Shown: one piece after another, positions 22,832 to 33,747 of the stretch | Position numbering within the stretch: the stretch's first letter is position 1 | Layout of the letters: each line of letters opens with the position of its first letter | Source of the DNA: Dermatemys mawii | Lineage: Eukaryota > Chordata > Testudines > Dermatemydidae | DNA length: 64,000 bases | Direction: 5' to 3' | Assembly: GCA_007922305.1 (NCBI GenBank) | Contig: ML677333.1 | Location: 16,886,676 to 16,950,675 of the forward strand | Notes under the pieces: model-generated | Databases searched by the model: none | The model's input: the letters and a program-made list of their open reading frames with translations, nothing else | Told to the model about the DNA's origin: nothing | Made by a program: the position numbers and the translations under genes

Positions 22832-23250
22832 GCTTGGGATCCACAGCCAGAAACTGCTCTCCTGGACTCATACAGCTAAAACTTTTTTTTTTTGTTTTTT
22901 TTTTGCAAGAGATGCTGGAGGAGGTGGTGGTGGTGGTTCCCACTTTTAACTTTTAGTTCACTGGTTTGCACACTCACCCCTTCTGCTCGATGAGGAGAAA
23001 GAGACCTAGGTTTGAATACTACCTCTCATCACTCAGCTACGGGATATTCTAAAGCAGGTGTCCCTCAAATCTCTTCTGTTAAAGTTGTTGCACTTTGGCT
23101 AATTGAGTCACTGGGATAGAAAGACAGTAAGAATGACCCAGTAGCCTAGTGGCTAGAGAAATTATCTGGAAGGAGGTGGGAGACCCAGGATCCAGTCCCC
23201 CTGCTCCAATGAGTCCCAGCCCTCTTCCTAGTGGGAAGATTCAGATGATT
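22832..23250. repeat. non-coding stretch with a poly-T tract and a SINE-like head
   Basis: Poly-T with interruptions at about 22879-22906 and a GGTGGT simple repeat near 22921-22938. At 23125-23200 the sequence GTAGCCTAGTGGCTAGAG and GGGAGACCCAGGATCCAGTC resembles the tRNA-derived head (A and B boxes) of MIR/CORE-SINEs on the plus strand. The SINE part is short and diverged. Confidence 0.4.
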
Positions 23251-23254
23251 GGAT

Positions 23255-23500
23255 TGTTAAAAAAAATCAATGGTTAACCTATTGAGGAATAAACTATTTA
23301 GGAAGGATCAAGTGGGCAAAAGGAGAGTGGGTATGGCACTCTATGTCAAAAATGGCTTTACCTGTTTCTTAGTCACTGGTAACTCAGAAGCAAATAATCT
23401 TGACTGCTATATGGATAAATGTTCTAACAAGTAAAAAAGATGAAAGTAAAGAGAAGAAGTAAAGTTTGTGTCTGCTACAGACCACCAAATCACACTGCCC
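23255..23500 (+). mobile_element. CR1 LINE fragment, endonuclease end
   Basis: Plus-strand sequence encodes RVGMALYVKNGFTC-like and, after a frame break, VCYRPPNH. GGVALYVK and CYRPP are landmarks of the APE-type endonuclease domain of CR1-group LINEs. The frame is broken, and the reverse-transcriptase part does not follow directly. Confidence 0.6.
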
Positions 23501-23931
23501 CCTACCAGCCTCTACAAACTGAACAAGATAAAAAAATTCCACCCACACAAAACACTTTACCTAGAAGCTCTCTGCCTTTTGAAGCTAATTGTACTTATTC
23601 CACTGTTCTCACTTCTTCCTTTCCTTAGAATCATGAAATCTATTGTTTCTTGATCACTTTCACCCAAATTGCCTCCCACCCTCAGAGCTGCATTGGTCAG
23701 AATGAAGAATAAAATGGCTGTCCCCCTGGTTACTTCCTCCACTTTCCGAACCAAAATGTCTTCAATACATTTCAATAACTTATTGAAAGAACTCACCCAT
23801 CATCACCATAGGATCTCAATAGATCATCAGGCTTTTTCCCAAATATAGAAAGTAAATATATATTGAACACTTGCACCTTTTCAGTATCATTATTTAAAAT
23901 TCAACCCTTTTCTTCCAGTAATGGAATGGTA

Positions 23932-25190
23932 GATAATGAAGCAGGGAGGACACAGATACAGAACAATCTGGATCACTGGTAAGTTTGGCTCAAGCAAACA
24001 ATATGCCCTTTAATACTACTAAATATGAAGTAATATAACTAGGAAGAAAGAGTATAGGGCCATACTCGTAGAATAGGGAACTCTATCCTGGGAGGCGGTG
24101 ACTCTTAAGAGGACCTAGGGGACATGGTGGATAATCAGCTGAACGTTAGCTCCTAGTGTGATGCTCTGGCTAAAAGAGTTCATGTGATGCTTAGATGTAA
24201 AAATGGGAATATTGAGTAGGGTGGGAAGTTGTCTTACCTCTATTTGGCACTGACGTGACTGCTGCTGGAGTACTATGTCCAGTTCTGGTGCCCCCAATTC
24301 CAGAAGGACATTAGAAAATTAGAGAGAGAAAACATGTTGGAAAACATGTCTTATAGTGATAGACTCAAAATGCTTAATTAAAAAAAAAGGTTAAGGTGTA
24401 ATTTGATCACAGTCTGTACATAATGAGATGGAGAAAAGAAATGTAATACGTGTTCTTCAGTCTAACAGATAAAAGTATAATATCCAAAGGCTGGAAGTTG
24501 AAGCTAGACAAATTCAGAGTGTAAATAAGGTACACATTTTTAATTGTGAGTCTACTTAACTATTAGAACCACGTGCCAAGGGTGCGATTGATTCTTCATG
24601 ACTAGAAATTTGTAAATCAAGACTGGATGTATTCTAAAAGATATACTCTAGTTCAAACAGGAATTAATTCAGGGAAGACTTACGGCTGTGTTATATCAGA
24701 TCTTGGACTAGATGGTCGCAATAGTCCCTCCCATAGGTGCCGACTTCGTGGGTGCTCCAGGGCTGGAGCATCCATGGGGAAAAATTAGTGGGTGCTCTGC
24801 ACCTATTGGCAGCCAAGCTTCCCACTCTGCCCTGCCCTACCTCATCTCCGGCTCCTCCCCTGAAGGCACTGCATCCCCCTCCTCCTCCTCCTATCTCCCA
24901 GCGCTTGCTGCCACCAAACAGCTGAAGCAAGCTCTTGGAGGGAGGGGGGAGGAGCAGGAACATGGTGCACTCAGGAGAGGAGGCAGGGCCAGGTCTGTTA
25001 TTTGGGGAAGGAGTAGGAATAGGGGCACAGAGGGAGTGGAGTTGGGGCAGGGACTTTGCAGAAGGGGTTGGAATGGGGGTAGAAGGGGTGGGTGTCATGG
25101 TAGGGCCGAGGGTGATCGAGCACCCACCAGCACCAGTAGAATTCAGTGCTTATGGTCCTTCCCTGTCTTTATACTCTATGAATCTATGAT
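23932..25190 (+). mobile_element. CR1 LINE 3' region with octamer-type tail, split by a hAT MITE
   Basis: Starts near IQNNLDHW and AQANNMPFNTTKYEV, which matches the CR1 region downstream of the reverse-transcriptase active site (compare 54.4 kb: IQSDLDCLVNWVQANNM). It continues with LLLEYYVQFWCPQFQKDI and then a plus-strand CR1 3' end ending ACTCTATGAATCTATGATG, the 8-bp repeat tail usual for CR1. A 423-bp element occupies 24732-25154. Many stops: inactive. Confidence 0.82.
24732..25154. mobile_element. hAT-type MITE inserted in CR1
   Basis: Left end CATAGGTGCCGACTTC and complemented right end CATAAGCACTGAATTC are inverted repeats. The flanks are GTCCCTCC (24724-24731) and GTCCTTCC (25155-25162), an 8-bp duplication with one change. 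Inside is GGGTGCTCCAGGGCTGGAGC, itself partly self-complementary, and a long GC-rich, G-biased tract. The element at 39905-40207 has the same termini. Confidence 0.82.
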
Positions 25191-26270
25191 GTATGAGACA
25201 TCCTAAATCAGTACTGAGATTAAAATAGTTGATTGGGATGAACAGAGAATTTAAGCAAGTGATTGAAAGTTATGTGACCAAACACCTACAATATTAGACA
25301 CACACCAAATTTTGCTCTCAGTTATATCCATTCATTACTGTTAAATTTTGCATGGCAACAGGTATAAAGAGGTCAGAATTTGCTCCATAAATGTGTCAGT
25401 ATTCCTAAAGACACTTTGAGGCTATTTAAAGGATGACAAATTTTGGTACCTAGGTAGTTAAACATGATTTTGCACATCAACAAGATTTAGCAACACACTA
25501 ATATGAAATAATGTAAATAAGTAAATATGCTGGATCTAATCCATGTTGCTAGATAAGATGAAGGGAATGAATCCTTGTAATGCTGTTATCTTAAAGTGAA
25601 TGCAGATGCAGACAAATAGCTCTACAAACAGTACAATTTCTCTTGGGTCTATTCAATCATAGTCCAATTCAGTTAAATTTTCATCTACAATTATTTGCAT
25701 TATGGATTTATTTAAAACAACATGTATGATGTGATTAACTCGTGTTCTACAACAAAACTGCTCTAGCAACAACAAATGTGATAAACCTGTCTGTCATTCT
25801 CCCGTCAAAACATGTCATTCATTTGCATGGTATTTTCCCTGCAGAGGTCTGAGATTGTTTCTTTCTGATCAATTTCAGAAAAGAAAAAAAAATGATCATG
25901 ACTAGAATAATCACATAAAATGAAAATAACAAGGCTGTCAGGAGGAAAAACAAGCTATTTTAAAATTCTATAAAAAGAAATTGGCTTCAAATTATACTTT
26001 TGCAATAAAAAGGTAATTGGAAATTAAAGCTTTTTAGCATTAGGAGAATACTGCAGACTATGAGCAAATATAATTAAGTTTGGACAAACCATGGAGAATA
26101 CTGGACATTTTGTAATGATCAGATATCAAACCCCATCTTTGGGATTGAACTGAGGCGACCCTCTCACTCCAGTTATATGCACAATGGTATCCAGCTACCT
26201 AATTTCAACATAGGCTGTGGACTGCCAGTGCTTCCTGCACAACAGCCCTTGGTAGAGACAGCTAGAAAAG
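25191..26270. other. unannotated AT-rich stretch
   Basis: No gene or repeat boundary is recognised. Confidence 0.45.
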
Positions 26271-26272
26271 GG

Positions 26273-26672
26273 CATAAGAACATAAGAAAGGCCGTACTGG
26301 GTCAGACCAAAGGTCCATCTAGCCCAGTATCCTCTCTACCGACAGTGACCAATGCCAGGTGCCCCAGAGTGAGTGAACCTAACCTAATGATCAAGTGATC
26401 TCGCTCCTGCCATCTATCACCCACCTCTGACAAACAGAGGCTAGGGACACCATTCCTTACCCAGCCTGGCTAACAGCCATTAATGGACTTAACCTCCATG
26501 TATTTATCCAGTTCTCTTTTAAACCCTGTTATAGTCCTAGCCTTCACAGCTTCCTCAGGCAAGGAGTTCCACAGGTTGACTGTGCACTGTGTGAAGAAGA
26601 ACTTCCTTTTATTTGTTTTAACCATGCTGCCCACTAATTTCATTGGGTGGCCCCTAGTAGTTCTTCTATTAG
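26273..26672 (-). mobile_element. CR1 LINE 3' end
   Basis: Opens with CATAAGAACATAAGAAAGGC and TACTGGGTCAGACCAAAGGT on the plus strand, the complement of a CR1 3' end. The minus strand encodes TVNLWNSLPEEAVKARTITG and ends KRELDKYMEVKSINGC, the CR1 ORF2 C-terminus. It is close in sequence to the plus-strand copy at 48.2-48.7 kb. 5'-truncated. Confidence 0.9.
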
Positions 26673-28555
26673 TTCTGTACATGCTTTACACACACTTTTA
26701 AGGTCACAAACAACAATGTCATGCAGTTCTAGGAGCCCTGCACCACATGCACATATACCTGACACACTAACTGGAGCACTCACCTCAATTCTCCGTCTGC
26801 TTCCCTCTGATTGCTGCCAGCAGGCTATAGCAGAGCTGCTTCCCCAACTGCCCCTACCCTTTCCCTCTGCTTAGGAAAACTGCTCTAGGGTTCCACCTGT
26901 TGGCCTCCCGGTCCATGTGGGGAATGCAAGTAAAAGGCAATGGAGCTGGAGGTTGGGGCAGGACATCACAACCTGAGGAAAGCTGAAGGCAGGGTTTAGC
27001 AACCTAGATAAGTGGCAATGTGGGGATTTAATCATAGGTGGCAAAGGATTCAGTTTGGTCTTCATAAGTTCCATTTCATAGAGCCTGCAAAACCTAGAGC
27101 TGTCTCTTTAAGGACAGATGTAGCTGGAGTGACGCAAAACGAATTTAAAGAGAGTCTAAGGACATGACCCTTTGTTTCAAATGCCTATGATCCAGCCTAT
27201 GTCGGAACATTTCATGTGTTAAGCACCATGCAACAAGACCTATTAGCAAATATTTCTTGAATTCATAGCAGCTCTCTCTGTACAAAGACTCTGGGATTTG
27301 GTCTATAGAGAAGGCTCAAGATGACAATAAATAAATTCCTCAAGATGATAAAAAGAAGAGCACTGAAATGTGTCTGTAGACCTGGTTTTGCTCTATGGGT
27401 GAGACACTTATCTTTGCACCTCAGTTAACCCAGCTACAAAATGGGGATAGTGGTCTTTAGCATCTTTTCTAAAGCAGTTTGCTGTCCTTGGATGAAAAAC
27501 ACTACATGTGTAAAATATTATAAATTATTCGGAGAATGATTTCTAGTTAATACAGTTGTGTTATCTGCACTTCACCAAGCAGCACTTACAAGTAGTTGAA
27601 CTGCATTAACCATACACAGATGGCAGATGAATATATGAGGCCCAAGTCTATTGTGCCTGCTACTGTACAATGACACTATTGTGATTTGCATATTCTTGGG
27701 AGTAGAAGAGAGATTTAAGGAGGAATAAAATAAGCTGGAGTGCACTGTATGATGCCTTTAAAAAGAGATCTATTCCTTTTATTCAAAGATTTTCTTTACA
27801 GTTAAAGTGTAAGTGGGTGGTGATTTTTTTAAAAATAATGTAAGCATATTAGGCAGGAAGCTCTCAGAGGGTGGAGGAGTCGAGGGGGGGGGGGGGAAGA
27901 GGTATCCAGAGATAGGACTTAAAGCAATCCTGACTGAATTATTTTTAAATGAGTTTATTTTTCCCATCCTAGTTATTTGACAGCTTCCAAATTTTCATCA
28001 CTAGCACTGGAGAAATGAGAAGCTGTGGTTTGGGTTTTTTTCCTTTTTAAAGAAAAACACTTGTTAGAATACATATTCATAATGGACTCAAATATGATAA
28101 ACAGTAGCTCAAGCAGACTGTTGCTATTGTATATAAAATACATAATCATACTGTTTAAAGTAGATGAGTGCAAGCAGAAGAGAGTTGGTGTAAGCAAGGC
28201 AAGAGGAACTGACGTAGGACAACTTTTTTTTATATGCAGACTTCCCCTCCCCGCAAATATATCTGTTCCTCCCAGTATACTTAGTGTTTGATATTCTGGC
28301 TTTTCAGATTTCTCCATTATTTCCCTACCCATGTTGCAAATGGATCCCAGAACTTTAAATTCATTAGCATTATTTTAAAGTTGAAATCTTTTAGTAAAGT
28401 TGTCTGTACCCTAGATATGTCCTCATTTCCCTTGTGCTGGGCAATCCCTTCTCTCATTAAGCCAACAAGAGTTGCAAGCATTCAGCATCTTTATAAATCA
28501 GTCTACTGGAATCAGACTGGAATCAGTCAATGGAACTGATAGGAAAAAAGAATAA
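26673..28555. repeat. non-coding stretch with a MIR-like remnant
   Basis: At about 27385-27530 the plus strand has GCACCTCAGTTAACCCAG and CTACAAAATGGGGATAGTGG, the core phrase of MIR/CORE-SINEs (cctcagtttcctcatctgtaaaatgggga). A G homopolymer lies near 27885-27896. No other feature is supported. Confidence 0.5.
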
Positions 28556-28914
28556 CGGAAAATCCTGGAATGTCAGAATTCTTTCCATTTGGCAGGGTTT
28601 AAAACATATCCATTTTTTCAATTTTTTTCTTGACATTTTTAATTGAAATTTAATTTTTTTACAAGTATTGAAAGTTTCCAAACATTTTAAAAACCATTTC
28701 AGTAACCATTTTGATAAGAATTTTGATAAATTTGGCTAAAATGTCATTAAATCACACAAAAAACCTAAATGTTTCAGAAAAGTCAATTGTATTTTGTAAA
28801 TCAAATTATTTTTCAGTGGAAAAAACTTTGTTAGCAACTATCTGCTAAAGTATCCTCACAAGATAGACCCCACTGAGACCTACTTAATAAGAATACAAAA
28901 TAGCTTATATCTAT
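28556..28914. repeat. A/T-rich repeat-like segment
   Basis: Repeated AAATTT-, TTTTGATAAATTTGG- and AAAATGTTT-type words suggest a decayed palindromic AT-rich MITE, like segments near 34800-34930 and 43630-43930. No ends can be defined. Confidence 0.25.
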
Positions 28915-29180
28915 TTAGGGTTTATCTACATGAAAAAGTGATACCACTATAAATTGCTACAGTTCTACCTTCATATTCCCCCATGTGGACACTTCTTATT
29001 CTGAACTAAGAGTGACTTTTTTTCAGTTTAGTTTAACCTCCTTCCAAAGCAACCTAACCTACACAACAACAAATGAGCCCTCTTATTCTGCAATAAGAGC
29101 ATCCATATGGGGAGTTATATAATGCTATCTGTTTAACTTCACAGCTTAGCTGGTATTATTTTCCTGGGGTAGACAAGCCT
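28915..29180. mobile_element. MITE with GTCTAC-type ends, degraded
   Basis: Starts TAGGGTTTATCTACATG and ends GGGGTAGACAAGCCTTTT, imperfect inverted repeats of the same terminal type as the elements at 0.85 and 22.5 kb. The interior is AT-rich with CTTATTCTGAACTAAGAG and CTTATTCTGCAATAAGAGC blocks, themselves inverted. No coding capacity. Confidence 0.55.
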
Positions 29181-31237
29181 TTTAGAGCCCAATGTACTTT
29201 AAAGACTATTTCCCTGACCCTGCAAATCACTGCACCAGTAAAGCCCCACTGAGTCATGTAGTGACTTGCACAATCACAACCTATATAGGAGTCACTTTTC
29301 ACCAATGAAAATCAGCCACTTCCCTGGTGGAATGTGGAGGATGTATAACAGTATTATAATGCACTATAAAGAGGATAGAGAGATATGACTATATCCTGTT
29401 GGGCCTACTGAGTGTGGGGTTAAGGCAAGAATTTTAATAGTCATAATGCAAATAGGGTAGCTTTGGGGAGCTATTATCTTTGCTGTAGAAAAAAAAGTGC
29501 TATGGGAGCCACAAATAACAAGATTTTGTTTTCTCTCTCAGAGACGAAAAGACTGTCCAGCCCACCAGAACATTCATCTGGAATAATGAAAGACTCAGCT
29601 AGGGCCAGGCCAACCACTAAATAACCTAATTTTTCACATCGTGAAATTCATGCAATACATTTTCCTGAACAAACACTTTGTATAACAATAGAAAAACTCC
29701 ATTCTGCAGGTATCATTTCTGAAAGCGTTCTCATCTTTAGTCACAGGTCTCTATGGTCTCAGAGATTCCTGAATATACGATGTTCTGTCTCTGCATGGGG
29801 GCAGGGAGATGTTATTTCTGATTATGAGAAACAGTTGTTCCTCCAAAAAATAGCTCATTTGCCAGGTTTTTGAAATCATATTTGAGTTGCTGGAATTTCA
29901 TGAAAAATACTTGTCTTGTATTTTTGCCAACAATTTAGTGCAGCAAATCTGATTGATTTTTGCTCTCAGCTCTAATTCTCTGAGGATGTACATCAGAGGG
30001 GAACAAGTAATAGCATTGCAAATCATATTCTTTTCTTTCCCAAAAGGATCTGTCTCTATGTATGTATGTGTGTGTATATATATATGGAACATATTCCAAC
30101 TTGAGGTACTATTTCTTAAGTCCTGTGATAAAAATCACTTGCTTATCCTAGAATCATACAAGCTAGGGGCTGGAATTATCTACTCTAATGTATGTCCTGT
30201 CCAGTGCTGGCTGTTCCTTACTTCGTCCATCTTGCTTTAAACCTGAAATTGGATAATCTCTCTTCTGGCTGCTGTCAACTGCCCAGACATTTGTTACCTC
30301 TCTCCTGCCACAGTATTTGGGCAAACTTTAACAATCACCATTTTGATCATCACGATTGGTCCACAGAGGCTATGAGTCTGCTATAGCTGCCAACCAGGGC
30401 CTTTAGTCCTTTAGCAGCTCATACTGAAGAGGCTTGTGCTTTAGCTTTGAAAGTCCTGGGTTCAGTCAGTACAGTGGGTTATGTAACACACACTAAATAG
30501 TGAATTACATCAGCTCTGTTAAGTATTTTACATACCACTTCTGGAAATGCTGATAGTTCATGATCAAGCATATTCCCATTAGCCTGAAGTGAAATTCAAG
30601 TCCTCAATCCCTTGCTTCTGCTGCCGGTGCCCCTCCCACTCTTTCCACTATCAAAACAAATGTGCAGTTAAGTTTTTCTAGCACAAAATTCTATGCTGTT
30701 TGAATTAACATTGAGATGTGTGACCAAAGGATCATTTCAGGAGTGTGGAATCCTTGTACAATCAATGAAGCAAATCATTTAAAAGCTGTCTGCATGCGTT
30801 GCAATGCCAAAGTAAGTAGCGGTAGAAATAAGGACAATCGACAACTAGACACATAATTAATGAATTATTAGGATCTGTCATATGCTGTTCCAGGAAGAGC
30901 AATATACTTCTGATGGAAACAGCGTTACTGGTATTGGAGGAGGGGAGGAAGGGCAGGGCTGTGTGAAAGTACCAGATGGGATATACTTGTTCTTATTCAA
31001 AGCCTGATTCTGCAATTCCTGAGTATGATTCCTTCTTGCCCTGCACCTCCTGTAGTTATTTATACAAGCATGAAGTGAGCAATATCAAAACAGAATAGTA
31101 GCATTTAACACCCACTTTATACTGCTGTAAGTGACTACACTGGATGCAAGAAAATGATGAATCACACCTATTGAGCTTGGGGATTACTTTTGTACATAAC
31201 TTATCAACATGAATTGTTCAACTAGAGGAAGAAAGGC
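29181..31237. other. unannotated stretch with short microsatellites
   Basis: A (TATG)n/(TG)n/(TA)n compound microsatellite lies at 30056-30085. No gene, SINE or element boundary is otherwise supported. Confidence 0.4.
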
Positions 31238-31239
31238 TG

Positions 31240-31543
31240 AGGCTATACGTCTGACCTATGGACTCTACAGACACCGGCGGGTAGCGATCGATCTTTTGGC
31301 GATTGATTTATCACGTCTCATCAAGACGCACTAAATCGATCGCCAACGGTGCTCCCATTGACTCTGGAACTCCAGCTCGCCGAAAGGCGCAAGTTGGAGT
31401 CAACGAGGGAGTGCGTCGCCGACCGCTGCCGCTGTGAGGATGGCAGGTAAGTCAGCTGAAGATACGCCGACTTCAGCTACGCTATTCATGTAGCTGAAGT
31501 TGTGTATCTTCGGTCGACCCCTCCCCCTAGTGTAGACCAGCCA
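31240..31543. mobile_element. hairpin MITE family, copy B
   Basis: Shares the block order of copy A: GGTAGCGATCGATC, a nested hairpin (31297-31346), GCTCCCATTGACTCTGG, GCCGCTGTGAGGATGGCAGG, GACTTCAGCTACGCTATTCA, and the terminal AGTGTAGACCAGCC. Here the second palindrome is intact (CTTCAGCTAC facing GTAGCTGAAG). Sequence is more diverged than between copies A and C. No coding capacity. Confidence 0.75.
31297..31346. other. nested hairpin inside MITE copy B, with a compensatory change
   Basis: Arms GGCGATTGATTTA and TAAATCGATCGCC pair. Relative to copies A and C the third pair is C-G instead of G-C and one pair is a T-G (wobble) instead of C-G. The inner arms CGTCT / AGACG are retained around CATCA. 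Confidence 0.75.
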
Positions 31544-33570
31544 GTGTCATTGCTGTGCTCCTGTAACTTTGTATTGTAGGTGCAAACTATAGCAATGGAA
31601 GGGGTTTTACTGTCACTGAAGGAACTCCAACTCCCCAAGCAGCAGTACCTAGGTTGACAGAACCATTGTTCTGTCGTCTTCACTGTGTCTACTCTGAGGG
31701 TTGGGTTTGCACAGCTACAGCACAGAAGGGTGTGGATTTTTTACTCCCGAGAGTGTCATAGCCATGTCAACCTAAGCTTTAAGGGAAGATCAGGCCTGAG
31801 TAGCGGTAGGGTTGGAGGAAAAAGACTCTGAACAAGGCAAAGAGGATGCCAGGGCAAAGGGGTAAGAATGCTGGGCAAGGCAGTTTCCGATCCCCAAGAC
31901 ATGGGGGCTTCCTTAGATTGCTGTCACTGCTGCTGCTGCTCCGCCTCAAAGGCAGGCCTATATCGTAGGTGGCAAGGTTGTTTGTTACGGTTAATTTGCT
32001 TGACAGAATAAAGTTCTGCTTTGCTTTTGCTGGATTTTTTTTTTTTTTTTTGGTACTTTTTGTGTGATGGGAACTAAGTAGCTTTGTCAGTTATTACATT
32101 TTACACAACAATGATTGACAATCTTTTTAATGCATAATTTTGAAAGATGTGGTGTTCAAAACAAAGACTGCTTGGTTTTGGTCACAGCTCAGTGACATCT
32201 GATCAGGCCAGATACGAGCCTGTGAATGGCTGTCAGATTATAGATATCTGGAGTTTCCAAGCAGTTTCTATGATCAGCATGCAGCTTCATTAATCTATCC
32301 CTTCCCATTCTTTTCATATGTCATATAATAATGATAATGAACCAGGAAGTGCATATTTGTAGCCTGCACAATAGACAAACAATTTATCATTTTCTATTTA
32401 ATTAAAGAATAAAAAGAAAATTATCCATAACAGCCCAGAGTTTTCTGAAAGATTCATGATTAACACATGGCTAAATGACACTCAGGCCAGCAGTGCCTTC
32501 CACACATGAGCACCAGGGGACAAATTTAGATATGGTGTAAAAGGGTGCAAAATCTCTTGGAAGTCTCTGGTCCAGTTGACCAGTAATGGATATGGTGGGG
32601 TAAACTGTGTGTCAAGCTGTTGATGTAAAGTGAGTATAACATAAATATTGAGCAGTGAAGTGATACAGAGGAAAAGCAAATAGCAGAAGGTATAAAATAA
32701 ACCAGCTCCTTTTTGCTTCGGAGAGCAGTTAGTTTCTTTAGCCCATACACACAAAGGCTGCATTCTGTGAAGCAAATTAACCATTTGAACTCAAGATACT
32801 GAACAAATTTTCCAGGCAGTTTAAGTGCAGGCTCAAACCTACTTTTTCTGATGACATCCTCCAATTGTTTTTAATTGGACTCCATTATGCCTTGGACCTG
32901 CGTTAATCACAGTGTGAAGCCGTCGTCTCTCACAGTGTGGAGGCATTTTGTAGAGGAGCATGCCTTCCCATTGGCTGCCATGTAGCTGGCCAGCACTACT
33001 TGCTGGTGCATGTTGACATACAACAGTCTTAAAACAGCCTTGTGAAGGGGTGCTACTCTGGTTCTCCTCCAAAACATAACACTCCCTCTACCTCAGCAAG
33101 TGCACAAAGTTGGAACAGCATAGTTTTAAACTGAATATATTTCAGCAGCTCTTGGTTGAGCAGAACTTTATTCATATCTTGCACCTTGCATGAAGGTTAT
33201 ACACCCCATGATGTATGGGACTGCACAGCACAATAATAATGCTTAGATTTCCTGGAGACTTTCATGAGTCTTCATTCCACTTCCCTTGTATTTGCATTAT
33301 ATTTACCTTTGTATAGACCCACTTTCTACTGGGGGAAAAATCACAGAAGAAATGATTAAACAGATTGTAAAAATAATATCGGAGAATGCATTAGTCTTTG
33401 GCATACCACTGTTTAAATTAAAATACACGGTTGACATAACCATCTATAATGAACTACTTCAGAGAGAGAGAGAGCGAGAGAGCGCGCACTATGTAGCACA
33501 GAGCATTGTAACAACTGCAAGACAATTATTTCATTAACTTTTCACGTTCAATTAATATTCCTTCGTAATT
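31544..33570. other. unannotated stretch
   Basis: Contains a 17-nt poly-T at about 32035-32051 and a GAGAGA microsatellite near 33460-33485. The interval right of MITE copy B (31545-31775) contains a GTGTCTACTCTG phrase and might be another decayed MITE, with no boundaries. No gene is recognised. Confidence 0.35.
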
Positions 33571-33574
33571 AAGA

Positions 33575-33747
33575 GGAAGGATGGTCTTGTGCTTAAGGCA
33601 TAGGAATTGGATTCAGGAAATCTCTGTGACTTTGGGTTTACCATTTTTGTGCTCAGTTTCCTCATCTGCAAAATGGGAACATTATTACAGTACCTCCAGG
33701 ATAAATTCATGTTTGTAAAGCACTTTAAGATTCTCTTATACACAAAT
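33575..33747 (+). mobile_element. MIR/CORE-type SINE remnant
   Basis: Contains TTGTGCTTAAGGCATAGGAA (tRNA-derived head), then GTGCTCAGTTTCCTCATC, CAAAATGGGAACATTATTAC and TGTAAAGCACTTTAAGATTC, matching the MIR consensus order of tRNA head, core and 3' part. It is a SINE copied by a partner LINE (L2), inactive. Confidence 0.72.

Noticed and set aside
28025..28539. Overlapping ORFs at 27.9-28.5 kb
   Set aside because: AT-rich chance frames; no motif.
33461..33486. GAGAGA run as a possible regulatory GAGA element
   Set aside because: It is a simple microsatellite; no other promoter feature is near.
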